Origin: Erythrobacter sp. SG61-1L
GTDB lineage: Bacteria > Pseudomonadota > Alphaproteobacteria > Sphingomonadales > Sphingomonadaceae
Length of the DNA stretch: 64,000 bases
Direction of reading: 5' to 3'
NCBI RefSeq assembly: GCF_001305965.1
Contig: NZ_JXQC01000003.1
Location: 1,981,643 to 2,045,642 of the forward strand
A program made the translations under genes and the position numbers. Within the stretch, counting starts at the first letter, position 1. Each line of letters begins with the position of its first letter. The notes below the pieces were generated by a model that saw only the letters and a program-made list of their open reading frames with translations, was not told the origin of the DNA and made no database searches. Positions 19,166 to 27,930 of this stretch are shown in pieces.

Positions 19166-20401
19166 GTGAAGTATCGCAAACAGATTGCCGCGCTCGCCAT
19201 GATGACCCTGGCCAGCGCCTGCGCTGCCGGGCCAGCCCCGGCGAACCTTTCAGGCGCGAACTGGGCGCCCGGGCAATTTGCCGGGAAGGACCATCCCCAG
19301 GGCGACTGGGTTGCCCGGACGCCTGCGCCCGCTCTTTCTGCAAACTGCATGGTCCAGCAGCCGGGCGAGATCGCCGGGCTGCGCCCTGCCGTCTGGTCCG
19401 AAATGGAAGACAGCGCCGCGCCGCTCGCTCCGGGCGACCGGCTGAGGATCGACCTGCTGGGCGATGCGGACGGCCTGTCGGGCATCTATGTAATCGGCAG
19501 CGACGGCCGCCTTTCCGTAGCGGGCATCCCGCCGGTCGACGCCTCGGGCCAGTCCGAAACCGGACTGGCCGCCCTGCTGCGCGAACGGCTGGTGGCGGCT
19601 CAGATCGTACGCCCGCTGCGCAATGCGGTGACGGTGTCACTGGTGGAATCCGGCGGGATCGCAGCCGCAGTATCCGGCGCGGTGTTCCAGCCCGGCGCGG
19701 TGCGCGTGGGCGAAAGGTCCGCCGAAACCCGTGTCGGCCTCAAGGAAGGCATGGTGCGCGGCGATGACAATGCTTCGCGCACGGTGGGCGCGGCCATCCG
19801 CAATGCCGGCGGCGTGCGGCCGGATGCGGATGTGGCCCATGTCTATCTGTTGCGCGGCGGGGCCTATCTGGCGCTGGATCTGTCCGGCCTGGCTTCCGGC
19901 GCTGGCACATCCGACGTCATGCTGACTTCCGGCGACCGGATCGTAGTGCCCAGCCGCAATTGCTTTGACGAAACGCTGGTTCGCCCCGGCCCGCTGACCG
20001 CGCCCGGCATCCGCGTCTACATGTCGAACCTGACGCGCGGTGCCAACAACAATGCCGGTGCAGCCATTGGCAAGGAAAGCACGTCCCTGCCCTATGGCAC
20101 GCGCTTGCTGCAGGCGCTGGTTTCCATGAATTGCGTGGGCGGCAGCTACATGACGTCCGACCGGCGCGCGGTCCTGATCTCCCGCAATCCGCTGAACGGC
20201 CAGAGCATCGTGGTGGAACGCGATGTCGAAAAGCTGATCCGCATGGCCAGCCGTGACGATGCGAACCCCTATCTCATGCCTGGCGACGCAATTGCCTGTT
20301 ACGACAGCCGCTGGACCAATCTCAGCGAGGCGCTGGGCATGGTCTCCAATCTGGTGAACACGGCAACGCCGGCGATCATCGTCTCGCAGGTCGGCAAGTG
20401 A
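19166..20401 (+). CDS. Outer-membrane polysaccharide export lipoprotein (Wza/KpsD-like, SLBB domain)
   Basis: The start is the GTG at 19166 with a GGAGG ribosome site seven bases upstream. This gives 411 residues beginning with a lipoprotein signal whose lipobox is LASAC. Upstream in-frame codons would overlap the sigma-54 promoter. A poly-export domain begins near residue 90 (LAPGDRLRIDLLGD, IGSDGRLSVAGI). SLBB-like beta-grasp repeats follow (VSGAVFQPGAVRVG, later LTSGDRIVVPS). Wza-type lipoproteins form the outer-membrane channel for capsular or exopolysaccharide. It is first in a three-gene operon, and its stop overlaps the next start (TGATG). Confidence 0.88.
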   Translation: MKYRKQIAALAMMTLASACAAGPAPANLSGANWAPGQFAGKDHPQGDWVARTPAPALSANCMVQQPGEIAGLRPAVWSEMEDSAAPLAPGDRLRIDLLGDADGLSGIYVIGSDGRLSVAGIPPVDASGQSETGLAALLRERLVAAQIVRPLRNAVTVSLVESGGIAAAVSGAVFQPGAVRVGERSAETRVGLKEGMVRGDDNASRTVGAAIRNAGGVRPDADVAHVYLLRGGAYLALDLSGLASGAGTSDVMLTSGDRIVVPSRNCFDETLVRPGPLTAPGIRVYMSNLTRGANNNAGAAIGKESTSLPYGTRLLQALVSMNCVGGSYMTSDRRAVLISRNPLNGQSIVVERDVEKLIRMASRDDANPYLMPGDAIACYDSRWTNLSEALGMVSNLVNTATPAIIVSQVGK

Positions 20402-21819
20402 TGAACGCGCACGCCGAAGTCCTTCCACCCCCGCGGAGGCTGGTGCGCCTGTGGCACGTGGCGCGCGACGGGCTGCCCTCCGTGGGCCGCTATCGCCGCT
20501 ACATCACGGCCATGTCGATCCCCCTCGGGGCGATCTGGCTGGTGACCATTGCCTATCTCGCTTTGGCGCCCAACCGCTACGACAGCCGGATGTCGCTGAT
20601 CCTGCCGGGCTCTGGACAGGGCAGCACGCTGAACCTTGAATCCATCGGGCAGGCCAGCGGCAATGCCAGCTCGCCCTTTTCAAGTTCCACTCTCAGCCCA
20701 ACGGAGAATTACAAGCGGCTGCTGCTTTCCGATCCGGTCCTGCGCGCGGCAGCCCAGCGGGCGGGCGAGGACGAAGCGGCATTCCCCCAGCCTTCGATCA
20801 AGCTGATCGACCAGACCAACCTGATCGAAGTCACCATGCCCGCCGGAACGCCTCAACTCGCCCAGAAGCGCATGGGCGCGCTGCGCGCTGCCTTTCTGGA
20901 AGCTCTGGACAATCTGCGTCAGGACGAAGCCCGTGCGCGGGAGGAAAGCGATGCCGAACATATCGCAGATCTCCAGCGCAAAGTGGAAGGGGCGCAGCGG
21001 GCCTTGCTCGACTTTCAGGGCAAGACGGGCCTTGTCTCGCTCGATCAGTTTGCCAGCCGCATTTCGGCGCTGGACGATCTGCGTTCCAAGGAACGGGATC
21101 GGCGGGTGCAGCTTTCCGAAAATAGCGCGAGTGAAGCATCTCTGGCCCGCTCGCTTGGCGTCTCGCTGCCGCAGGCGCGGCAGGCGATGGTGCTGAAGGC
21201 CGATCCGGTGTTTCAGGAATTGCTGACCCGCTATGCCCGTTCCACAGGGGACGAAACGCAGCAGGGCGCCACTCTGGGCACCGCCCATGGAAAGATGGAG
21301 CAATTGACCGCCGAAGGTGACGATCTGCGCGAGGCCATGGCCAGGCGCGGATCGACCCTGACCGGCCTGCCCACCGCCAAGGTGATCGCCTTTGCCGACC
21401 TGTCTGTTTCCGAAGGCCGCGCCCGGCTGATGGAATCCTATGTCCTGCGCGACAGCGACCGGAACGGCAGCGCTGCCGCGCTGGCCGAAATCCGCCGCCA
21501 GATCGGGCAGGAACAGGGCACTTCGCGCACGCTGGTGAAAGACGCATCGAAGCTGGCCGATCTGGTGCGCGACGTGCGCGTGACAGAGGCTGTGTTCAGC
21601 TCCGCCCTCGCCCGGCTGGACACCAACAAGGCCGATCCCTTCGCGTCCTATCCGCTGGTCCAGACGCTTGAGGCGCCTTCCCTGCCGCGAGCCAAGGCCG
21701 CTCCGTCGCCGCTGATCGCCCTTGCCGGGGCCATGGCGGCATCCATCCTCATCATCTTCGGGTTCCTGCTGCTGTGGCTGCGCCAACCGATCATCCGCAA
21801 ACTGCTGCCGAACGCCTGA
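20401..21819 (+). CDS. Polysaccharide chain-length/co-polymerase protein (Wzz/GumC-like), no kinase domain
   Basis: The 472-residue product has one membrane segment near residues 38-58, a long periplasmic region with coiled-coil (EARAREESDAEHIADLQRKVEG) and a C-terminal membrane segment (LAGAMAASILIIFGFLLLWL). This is the Wzz fold. A PxxP-type segment precedes the last helix (PSLPRAKAAPSPL). There is no C-terminal Walker-type tyrosine kinase as in Wzc. No separate BY-kinase or phosphatase gene is nearby, so length control here is not by the usual kinase/phosphatase cycle unless those genes are elsewhere. It starts one base inside the export lipoprotein stop and overlaps the polymerase gene. 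Confidence 0.85.
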   Translation: MNAHAEVLPPPRRLVRLWHVARDGLPSVGRYRRYITAMSIPLGAIWLVTIAYLALAPNRYDSRMSLILPGSGQGSTLNLESIGQASGNASSPFSSSTLSPTENYKRLLLSDPVLRAAAQRAGEDEAAFPQPSIKLIDQTNLIEVTMPAGTPQLAQKRMGALRAAFLEALDNLRQDEARAREESDAEHIADLQRKVEGAQRALLDFQGKTGLVSLDQFASRISALDDLRSKERDRRVQLSENSASEASLARSLGVSLPQARQAMVLKADPVFQELLTRYARSTGDETQQGATLGTAHGKMEQLTAEGDDLREAMARRGSTLTGLPTAKVIAFADLSVSEGRARLMESYVLRDSDRNGSAAALAEIRRQIGQEQGTSRTLVKDASKLADLVRDVRVTEAVFSSALARLDTNKADPFASYPLVQTLEAPSLPRAKAAPSPLIALAGAMAASILIIFGFLLLWLRQPIIRKLLPNA

Positions 21820-23048
21820 TCGCCACCACCATCCAGTGGACCTGGGTGCTGTGGCTGATCGGCGGGCTATATCCGGCAGGCCCGGCGCTGGGCTGGATAC
21901 TGGCGCTGATGGCCTGCGGCCGGATCTACATTGCGCCCGGCCTGCCGGAGGACCGGCGCCCCGGCCCGCTGCCCGCCACGATCTGGCTGTGGCTGGCGGG
22001 CATGGGCGCCATGTTGCTGGTGCTGTGGATCGGCCATTCCAATTTCAGCCTGGGCACCGGCCAGACGATCAAGTCCTCAGTCGGCTGGGCCAAGGGCTGG
22101 GCCTTGCTGGCGCTGTTTCCCTTCGCCGGGGCAGTGCTGCGCCCTCGGCCGCAGGTAATCTATCGCGCAATCAGCAAGCTGGGGCTGCAATCGCTGATCC
22201 TGCTGCCGCTGTTCCTTGTCGCGCCCTATGTCGGCCTGCCGGGCACGCTGTGGGTATCCCCACTGAAGATCGTCGGCGGCTCCGGCCCGGAATATTTCGC
22301 CGCCATCCTCTATACGCTGGAGCCAGGCGTGGGCACGCCGCGCTGGCAGTTCTTTGCCCCATGGTCCCCCGCCGCCGGGATGGTAGCCGTGATCTATGTG
22401 CTGCTGGCCGCGCGCGATTCCAGCCTGACCTGGCGCATGACAGGCATTGCTGCCGGGCTTGCGCTGGCCATCTTTTCCCAATCCCGCCTTGCCCTTGTGG
22501 CCGTGCTGGCGATCCCGCCCTTCGTGATCTTTGCCGCGCGCATCAACCGGCCTTCCAGCTGGATGGCGGCGGCCCCCATCGCCCTGTTCGCCGGCTTCTT
22601 CGGCCCGGCGATCAATGCCTTCATCGGCCAGATGGTCAGCGATTTTGCCGCAGCCCGCGCCGATTCCAGCCGGGTGCGCGCCACCCTTGGCCGCATCGCC
22701 CTGGATCGCTGGCAGACAGAGGCGCCGATCTTCGGCCATGGCGTGGTGGAGAACGGCCCGCATCTGGTGGAATATATGCCCATCGGCAGCCACCACACCT
22801 GGTACGGCCTGCTGTTCGTGAAGGGGCTTGCTGGCGCCGCCGCACTGGCCGCGCCGCTGTTCGCCAGCTTTGCCGTGCTGTTCTGGCGTGCCCGCCAGAG
22901 CCAGCTGCAACGCACCGGCCTGGGCATGGTCTGCGTGCTGATCCTCTATAGCTTCGGCGAGAATCTGGAGGCGCTGGCCTATCTCATCTGGCCAGCGCTG
23001 GTGATCCTGGGCTGTGCATTGGGCGAGAAGCTGTCCAAGGCCGATTGA
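21774..23048 (+). CDS. Wzy/O-antigen ligase-like polysaccharide polymerase, integral membrane
   Basis: The product is up to 424 residues with around ten hydrophobic segments. The Wzy_C-like region contains SRLALVAVLAIPPFVIFAARI and a later periplasmic loop ending GSHHTWYGLLFVKGL, resembling the conserved H-N/T-x-Y loop of O-antigen ligases and polymerases. The GTG at 21774 is assigned as start but has no strong ribosome site and overlaps the Wzz-like gene by 46 bp, so the exact N-terminus is uncertain. It would join repeat units on the periplasmic side of the inner membrane. It is the last gene of this operon. Confidence 0.82.
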   Translation: MAAPTDHPQTAAERLIATTIQWTWVLWLIGGLYPAGPALGWILALMACGRIYIAPGLPEDRRPGPLPATIWLWLAGMGAMLLVLWIGHSNFSLGTGQTIKSSVGWAKGWALLALFPFAGAVLRPRPQVIYRAISKLGLQSLILLPLFLVAPYVGLPGTLWVSPLKIVGGSGPEYFAAILYTLEPGVGTPRWQFFAPWSPAAGMVAVIYVLLAARDSSLTWRMTGIAAGLALAIFSQSRLALVAVLAIPPFVIFAARINRPSSWMAAAPIALFAGFFGPAINAFIGQMVSDFAAARADSSRVRATLGRIALDRWQTEAPIFGHGVVENGPHLVEYMPIGSHHTWYGLLFVKGLAGAAALAAPLFASFAVLFWRARQSQLQRTGLGMVCVLILYSFGENLEALAYLIWPALVILGCALGEKLSKAD

Positions 23049-23407
23049 GCCTTCCGCCGGTTCGCCCGCTTCAGCGTCGCCTGCGTCCCCTCAACATCCC
23101 TGAAACATGGCATCCTGATCAGCCCCATTGGCGCGCTTACCCCATGGCGCGCACCCTTCCTCAGGGCGGTTCGCTCGCCTGGCATGGCAAGATCATGCCT
23201 TCGGATCGGCACAGGTCGCATTACGGACCGGGAGACGAGGGATCGAGGATGGAAGTTGGTGGGCAAGGCCGGACTGTCCGAAGCGCCAAGGCCTCCGCAA
23301 CCTATCCCTGACCAATGCCCTTCAGCGCAGTGACATGCCGCCTTTCAGGCGGAAACTGCGGGCGCCACACTGACGGTGGCCGGCATTCCCCGTCCAGAGA
23401 AAAGACA
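23049..23407. other. Gene-free stretch between convergent polysaccharide operons
   Basis: About 360 bp without a convincing gene. Short open frames here lack ribosome sites and family resemblance. A small hairpin CCGCC-TTTCA-GGCGG lies near 23338. No plus-strand terminator with a T-run was found for the upstream operon. Confidence 0.4.
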
Positions 23408-23448
23408 AAAAAAGACCGGCCGGGCAAAGGGGGCTGCCCGGCCGGTCC
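23408..23448 (-). terminator. Rho-independent terminator of the Wzx/glycosyltransferase operon
   Basis: A perfect 13-bp inverted repeat, GACCGGCCGGGCA (23415-23427) with TGCCCGGCCGGTC (23436-23448), has an 8-base loop. Reading the minus strand it is followed by seven T residues (23414-23408). It lies 20 bp beyond the last gene of the minus-strand operon. Confidence 0.88.
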
Positions 23449-23467
23449 CTCGGTTCGCTGGTGGCGG

Positions 23468-24475
23468 TCAGGCCCGGCTGAGGGAGACCCGGGTGAAGAG
23501 ATCCCGCCAGGCGAACCGTACCTGGTTACCGATCATGCGTGCTGCCGCACGGCCGCTCAGGGCCATTTGCGTCAGCGGCATCATGCGGAAGCGGCGAATG
23601 GCCGCTTCGATTGCGTCTGCGGTGTCCAGCCTGACGCACAGGCCCGCACCGCCCACCTGTTCGGGCAGGCCATCAATATCCGCGACCAGAATCGGGCGGG
23701 CGGCAAGCCGCGCCTCTGTCGCCACCTGGCCATAGGCTTCCCACAGGGAAGGCATGACGATGGCGTCGCACTGGGCCATGAAGCCGGCCAGATCCTTCAC
23801 TTCACCATGGAAGCGGATATTGGCCGCATCGCCGGCAATGACGCGCAATTCGTCTTCCTGCGTGCCGTAACCGCCCACCAGCAATTCGATCTCGCCCGGG
23901 CAGAAGCGCTTGCACGCCTCGATCAGCGGGCCGAAATTCTTCACCGTGGCCAGCCGCCCATAACAGCCCAGCCGCAAGGGCTGGCCGCGGCGGGGGGCGA
24001 CAGGGTCGATCTTCAGCAATTCATCCTTGCAGGACCATGGATAGATCGTGCGGCAGCGTGTTGTATCCAGCCCGGCCGCCTGACGCAGCCAGCGCGCCTG
24101 CGCCCGCGACACACACACGATTTCATCCACCGCGCGCGCGGAAAGCGCCAGCCGCAACATGGCCCGGAACCGCGCCTTGCGAGGCACACGGCGCCGTTCA
24201 TAGGCCGCCGTATAGGTATGTTCGACATGCACCAGATGCGCATGGGGATTGCGCAGGCGCAGCGTGCGGAAGAACGGCAGATTGTTCCATGCAGGCGGGA
24301 AATGGGTGACGATCACATCCGCATCCGGCAGGTGCGGCGCAAGGCGCCAGCGCGGATCGATGGGCAGCACCATGCTGTTCACCAGTTCCGCGATAACCGG
24401 ATCGTCGAACACGCGCAGGCCGTTGGTCACCCCGCCCATTCCGAAATCGTCGAGCAGATGGAAAACGCGCAGCAT
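23468..24475 (-). CDS. GT4-family glycosyltransferase
   Basis: The 335-residue cytoplasmic enzyme has a GT-B fold. The N-terminal domain starts LRVFHLLDDFGMGGVTNGL. The C-terminal domain has the glycosyltransferase group 1 signature: LGCYGRLATVKNFGPLIEA, ELLVGGYGTQEDELR, then FMAQCDAIVMPSLWEAYGQVATEA with the catalytic Ex7E-type glutamates. Its ATG overlaps the upstream stop (TGATG), so it is translationally coupled. It is the last gene of a four-gene Wzx/glycosyltransferase operon and would add one sugar of the repeat unit. Sugar specificity is not readable. Confidence 0.85.
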   Translation of the reverse strand: MLRVFHLLDDFGMGGVTNGLRVFDDPVIAELVNSMVLPIDPRWRLAPHLPDADVIVTHFPPAWNNLPFFRTLRLRNPHAHLVHVEHTYTAAYERRRVPRKARFRAMLRLALSARAVDEIVCVSRAQARWLRQAAGLDTTRCRTIYPWSCKDELLKIDPVAPRRGQPLRLGCYGRLATVKNFGPLIEACKRFCPGEIELLVGGYGTQEDELRVIAGDAANIRFHGEVKDLAGFMAQCDAIVMPSLWEAYGQVATEARLAARPILVADIDGLPEQVGGAGLCVRLDTADAIEAAIRRFRMMPLTQMALSGRAAARMIGNQVRFAWRDLFTRVSLSRA

Positions 24476-25461
24476 CACGCAGCCTCCTTCAGATAGACCC
24501 GCGCCAGTTCGCGGAAGCGTTCCGCGCCCAGGAGATTGCCCGCCACCACCGCGCCAAGCGTGGTCATGGTCTTGATCGGTTCGGCCACAACGATGTGGGG
24601 GCCGGTGCGCAGCGCCTTGGCCATCAGCGAGCTGGCGAATTGGGTATCGCCAAGCTGGATCGCGCGGCGCGCAAGATAACGCAGCTGATAGGCGCGGGCC
24701 GATGTGCCATATTGCGCGGCAAATTCCGGCGCATAGGCAGTGACTTTGCGCAGCATCGCTTCCCAGCTGAGATATTGCTGCACGATATTGGCCGAAAGCG
24801 CGCCGGACACGATCCGGTAATCGGTCAGCAGGCCTTCGATCCCTTCGAATGCCACCCGATGGCGCACGGCAAGGCGGGTCCAGAATTCGATGTCTTCCGA
24901 CTGGCGGAAGCTTTCATCGAACCAGCAGATGCGATCCGGTTCGCCCGGTTCTGAAAAGGCCGCGCGATCGATGTCGCGCCGGCGCAGAACCGCTGCACTG
25001 CCATTGCCAACCGGATTGCGCTGCAGGATCAGGCCAGGCGTGATGCCGGTCAGTTGCGGGCGCATCGCCACGGACAGGGCATTGCCGAACCGGTCGATCA
25101 GGCGCGACCCGGCATAGCTGACGCCGATGGCCCGGTTCGCTTCCAGATGGATGAAGTGCAGGCGCAGCTTGTCCGGGTGGAAACAGTCGTCGGAATCCAG
25201 CAGGGCAATATAATCCCCGCGCGCTGCGGCGATGCCGGTATTGCGCGCGCCTGCAAGGCCCCGATTGGGCTGGGACAACACGCGGATGCGGGGATCGTGG
25301 AAGCTGCGGACGATTTCCATCGAACCGTCGCTGCCGCCATCGTCCACCACGATCAGTTCGAAATCGGTGAAGCTCTGACGCAAGACCGAGCGGATCGCAT
25401 CGGCCACGTAAAGCTCGACATTATAGACCGGCATGACGACCGAGATGCGGGGATTGGCCAT
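24475..25461 (-). CDS. GT2-family glycosyltransferase
   Basis: The start is the ATG at 25461 with a GAGGAG ribosome site, giving 328 residues. A longer in-frame extension to 25680 is GC-rich noise overlapping the upstream gene. The GT-A fold has ISVVMPVYNVELYVADAI at the N-terminus, VVDDGGSDGS, GLAGARNTGIAAARGDYIALLDSDD (the DxD metal site) and a C-terminal alpha-helical part. It shares its general layout and C-terminal length with the upstream GT2 at 25488-26417, suggesting descent by duplication. It would add a sugar during repeat-unit assembly on the inner face of the cytoplasmic membrane. Confidence 0.87.
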   Translation of the reverse strand: MANPRISVVMPVYNVELYVADAIRSVLRQSFTDFELIVVDDGGSDGSMEIVRSFHDPRIRVLSQPNRGLAGARNTGIAAARGDYIALLDSDDCFHPDKLRLHFIHLEANRAIGVSYAGSRLIDRFGNALSVAMRPQLTGITPGLILQRNPVGNGSAAVLRRRDIDRAAFSEPGEPDRICWFDESFRQSEDIEFWTRLAVRHRVAFEGIEGLLTDYRIVSGALSANIVQQYLSWEAMLRKVTAYAPEFAAQYGTSARAYQLRYLARRAIQLGDTQFASSLMAKALRTGPHIVVAEPIKTMTTLGAVVAGNLLGAERFRELARVYLKEAA

Positions 25462-25487
25462 GATGATACTCCTCTGGGTTCTGGCCG

Positions 25488-26417
25488 TCAGGCAAACAGG
25501 CGCTGGCGCACGGTGCGCGGGATGAAGGGGCTGAAAGCAGCACCGGCCAGCGTCAGGGCGCCGCGCCGGAAATCTTCGAGGAAGGCATGGGCATCGGCCC
25601 GCAGGCCGCGCAGCGCAAAGCCAAGTGCGTCGCCCGCAGGGCCGCCGATGCGCAGGGCGCGCCGGGCGAGATAACGGCAATAGAGCGCCTCTGCCCCGGA
25701 AAGATCTGCAATCTGGCGATAGCGGTCCGCCAGCTTGCCCCAGCCGGCCAGCATGGCGCCCAGATCGGAAGAAAGGCCGCCCTCGCTCATGCGATAATCC
25801 ACCAGCGTCTCTTCAATGCCGGCAATCCGGTGTCCGTCGGCAATCAGCCGGGCGAGCAGTTCCTGATCTTCGGCATGGTTGATGCTCTCGTCGAACCCGC
25901 CCGAAGCCAGAAAAACCGCTCGCGACACGACAAGATTGGACGTGGTGCAGGACGGGTTCTCGCCCAGCACCTGTTCCAGTGCCAGAATGCCGGAAGGAAC
26001 CGTGGAATAGGTGCGCGCCGGGCCCATGCCGCGTCCAGCCGATGGGCGGAACGCGATGCGGGCGAAACTGCCTGCAAGGTCACGCTGGAGATCGTGCAGC
26101 CAGCGGTGGCACAGCAGCTTGTTGGCCCGCCACTGATCATCGGCGTCCATGAACGCGATGTAGCGCCCATGGGCCAGCGCGACGCCCAGATTGCGTGCGC
26201 TCGACACGCCGCCGTTATCGCGGCTGACCACGCGAATGCGATCGTCACGATCTGCATAATAGAGCATGCAGTGCAGCGTTTCGTCGCTTGAACCGTCATC
26301 GATCAGCAGCAGCTCGAAATCATCGCAATGCTGCTCGAGGACACTTTTGATCGCCTCGCCAACGGTGGTTGCCGCGTTGAAGGCGGGCAGGACGACACTG
26401 AAATAGGGCACGTTCAT
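25488..26417 (-). CDS. GT2-family glycosyltransferase
   Basis: The start is the ATG at 26417, overlapping the flippase stop by 4 bp (ATGA) and preceded by GGGAGAG; it gives 309 residues. The GT-A motifs are FSVVLPAFNAATTVGEAI, LIDDGSSDET, GVSSARNLGVALAHGRYIAFMDADD (DxD). A helical C-terminal region follows. It is the second gene in the minus-strand operon after the Wzx-like flippase and would transfer one sugar of the polysaccharide repeat. The donor sugar is not identifiable from sequence. Confidence 0.87.
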   Translation of the reverse strand: MNVPYFSVVLPAFNAATTVGEAIKSVLEQHCDDFELLLIDDGSSDETLHCMLYYADRDDRIRVVSRDNGGVSSARNLGVALAHGRYIAFMDADDQWRANKLLCHRWLHDLQRDLAGSFARIAFRPSAGRGMGPARTYSTVPSGILALEQVLGENPSCTTSNLVVSRAVFLASGGFDESINHAEDQELLARLIADGHRIAGIEETLVDYRMSEGGLSSDLGAMLAGWGKLADRYRQIADLSGAEALYCRYLARRALRIGGPAGDALGFALRGLRADAHAFLEDFRRGALTLAGAAFSPFIPRTVRQRLFA

Positions 26418-27688
26418 GACAGCTCTCCCTTGAGCGTAGTGGTGTTGGGCGTGGAAAAGGCGAAGCGCAGCGCGGGCAGGCACAGGGCCAGCGCAAGGCC
26501 CGCCGCATATCCGATGCAGGCCAGCGCGATGGAGTGGCCGGCCCCCAGTGCCAGGCCGCCGAGGCCCAGCACGGTGGCCATCGCGGCCATGCGGGTTTCA
26601 CGCAGCGGTTCTCCGTCGGCGCGGTATTTCGCGCCCAGGATCGCGCCGCACATCAGCGGGACGGCGGCCAGGCACAGCAGCGAAAGGAACGGGGCTGCCG
26701 ACACCCATTTCGGACCGAACAGGATCGGAACGTAGATGGGCGCCAGCAGCCCCTGACAGGCGACGAGCAGGACCAAGGGGGGCAGTCCCAGCAGGAACGC
26801 CTGACGCAGTTGCGCCGCACGTTCCTGTTCGCCACCTGCCCGGCACAGGCTGGGAAACAGCACAGTGCCGAAGGCGGTGATCAGCGATTGCGAAATGCCG
26901 AGCCCGGCATTGAACGCGAAATAATAGAGACCCAGCGCATCGAGGCCGAGCATGGCACCGACGATCAGCTTGTCAGCCTGCAGCCGCGCGGCGGCCAGCA
27001 GTTCGGACGCAAGGACGGCAGGGCCATAGACCGCGAAGACGCGCCAATGGGCATAGCCAGCTGCCGGGCGCGGCGCCCAGGGGCGGGCACGGCGGGCAAG
27101 GATCGTCCAGACGGGCGCGGTCAGCAGCTTGGGAAGAACAATGGCCCATGCGCTCGGCCAGATCAGCACGAGGGCGACGGTCAGCACATGATCGGTCATC
27201 GTCTGGGTCGCGCCGATGCGGGCAGTGGCCCCCATCCGACCTTCGCGCATCAGCAGGAAGATCTGCACCAGCCCCGGGGGCATCATCAGATATACGCCGG
27301 ACAGCACGGCCAGCATGGCGGCCGCTTCCCGCTCGCCGGTGATCAGGGCCAGGGCGGCGGCGGCAGCGATCTGGATCAGCGCAACCGATCCGCAGACCAG
27401 CCAGAAGACGCGGCGGGCAGTGTTGCACACCCGGTCCAGCTCGTCCGCACGTGCGGCGACGATGCGCTGGCCGATCCCGGCATTGGCGAGGACACGGATC
27501 AGTTCGAACAGGCTGAGCGCCGCTGCAGCAGTCCCCAGCATGGCCGGATCGGTGCGGCGGGCGATCACCAGAATGGCGACGATACGCACCACGCGCGTCA
27601 CCGCCTCGGCCGATGCATAGGCAGCAAAGCCGCCGATCATCGGCCTCAGGGCGGGCGGTATCCGCAATGTGAATGGCGCAAGGCGCAT
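26414..27688 (-). CDS. Wzx-like polysaccharide flippase (MATE/MOP superfamily)
   Basis: The 424-residue polytopic membrane protein has about twelve hydrophobic segments in the pattern of polysaccharide-biosynthesis flippases (YASAEAVTRVVRIVAILVIA near the N-terminus, GLDALGLYYFAFNAGLGISQ in the middle). These proteins move lipid-linked repeat units across the inner membrane so that Wzy can polymerise them. It is the first gene of the minus-strand operon. A GAGGAG ribosome site precedes the ATG, and a sigma-54 promoter lies 30 bp upstream, leaving a leader of only about 18 nt. Confidence 0.87.
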   Translation of the reverse strand: MRLAPFTLRIPPALRPMIGGFAAYASAEAVTRVVRIVAILVIARRTDPAMLGTAAAALSLFELIRVLANAGIGQRIVAARADELDRVCNTARRVFWLVCGSVALIQIAAAAALALITGEREAAAMLAVLSGVYLMMPPGLVQIFLLMREGRMGATARIGATQTMTDHVLTVALVLIWPSAWAIVLPKLLTAPVWTILARRARPWAPRPAAGYAHWRVFAVYGPAVLASELLAAARLQADKLIVGAMLGLDALGLYYFAFNAGLGISQSLITAFGTVLFPSLCRAGGEQERAAQLRQAFLLGLPPLVLLVACQGLLAPIYVPILFGPKWVSAAPFLSLLCLAAVPLMCGAILGAKYRADGEPLRETRMAAMATVLGLGGLALGAGHSIALACIGYAAGLALALCLPALRFAFSTPNTTTLKGELS

Positions 27689-27717
27689 GGTGGACTCCTC
27701 AGTTGCGATCCACCCTT

Positions 27718-27735
27718 CTCAAGAGCCGTGCCATT
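27718..27735 (-). promoter_or_regulatory. Sigma-54 promoter of the flippase/glycosyltransferase operon
   Basis: The minus strand reads AATGGCACGGCTCTTGAG. The -24 TGGCACG is perfect and the -12 is TTGA at correct spacing. This is the same -12 variant as the export-operon promoter at 19101. The flippase ATG is about 18 nt beyond the predicted start. Confidence 0.75.
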
Positions 27736-27819
27736 TTCCGTAATTTATTGAATTTACGTGATATTCTAAAATCCGTCCCGCTAGGCGCGCGGCCCATTTC
27801 GCTCTTTGCAACAGCCGGC

Positions 27820-27888
27820 CTTGCAGAATGCGAGCGGATTCCTTGCATTTTGCGAATTTTGCAGGACGCCAAAATCTCATTTAGCGAA
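27820..27888. promoter_or_regulatory. Second array of the 15-bp inverted-repeat motif (putative sigma-54 enhancer)
   Basis: Copies start at 27820 (CTTGC AGAAT GCGAG), 27842 (CTTGC ATTTT GCGAA) and 27874 (ATCTC ATTTA GCGAA, left arm degenerate). Centre spacings are 22 and 32 bp, identical to the last two intervals of the array at 18995-19082. The 27842 copy shares 14 of 15 bases with the one at 19014. The array lies between the divergent promoters at 27718 and 27931. Confidence 0.75.
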
Positions 27889-27930
27889 TGGAAATCGTCA
27901 ACCTTCTGAATTAATTATATAATTCTAAAA

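Noticed and set aside
18895-19485. N-terminal extension of the H-NOX frame to 19485
   Set aside because: The extension crosses two sigma-54 promoters and the enhancer array and has no H-NOX similarity. The ATG at 18894 gives the canonical length.
23045-23373. Short plus-strand frames after the Wzy-like gene
   Set aside because: No ribosome sites, Arg/Pro/Gly-rich composition and mutual overlap in different frames. Treated as non-coding.
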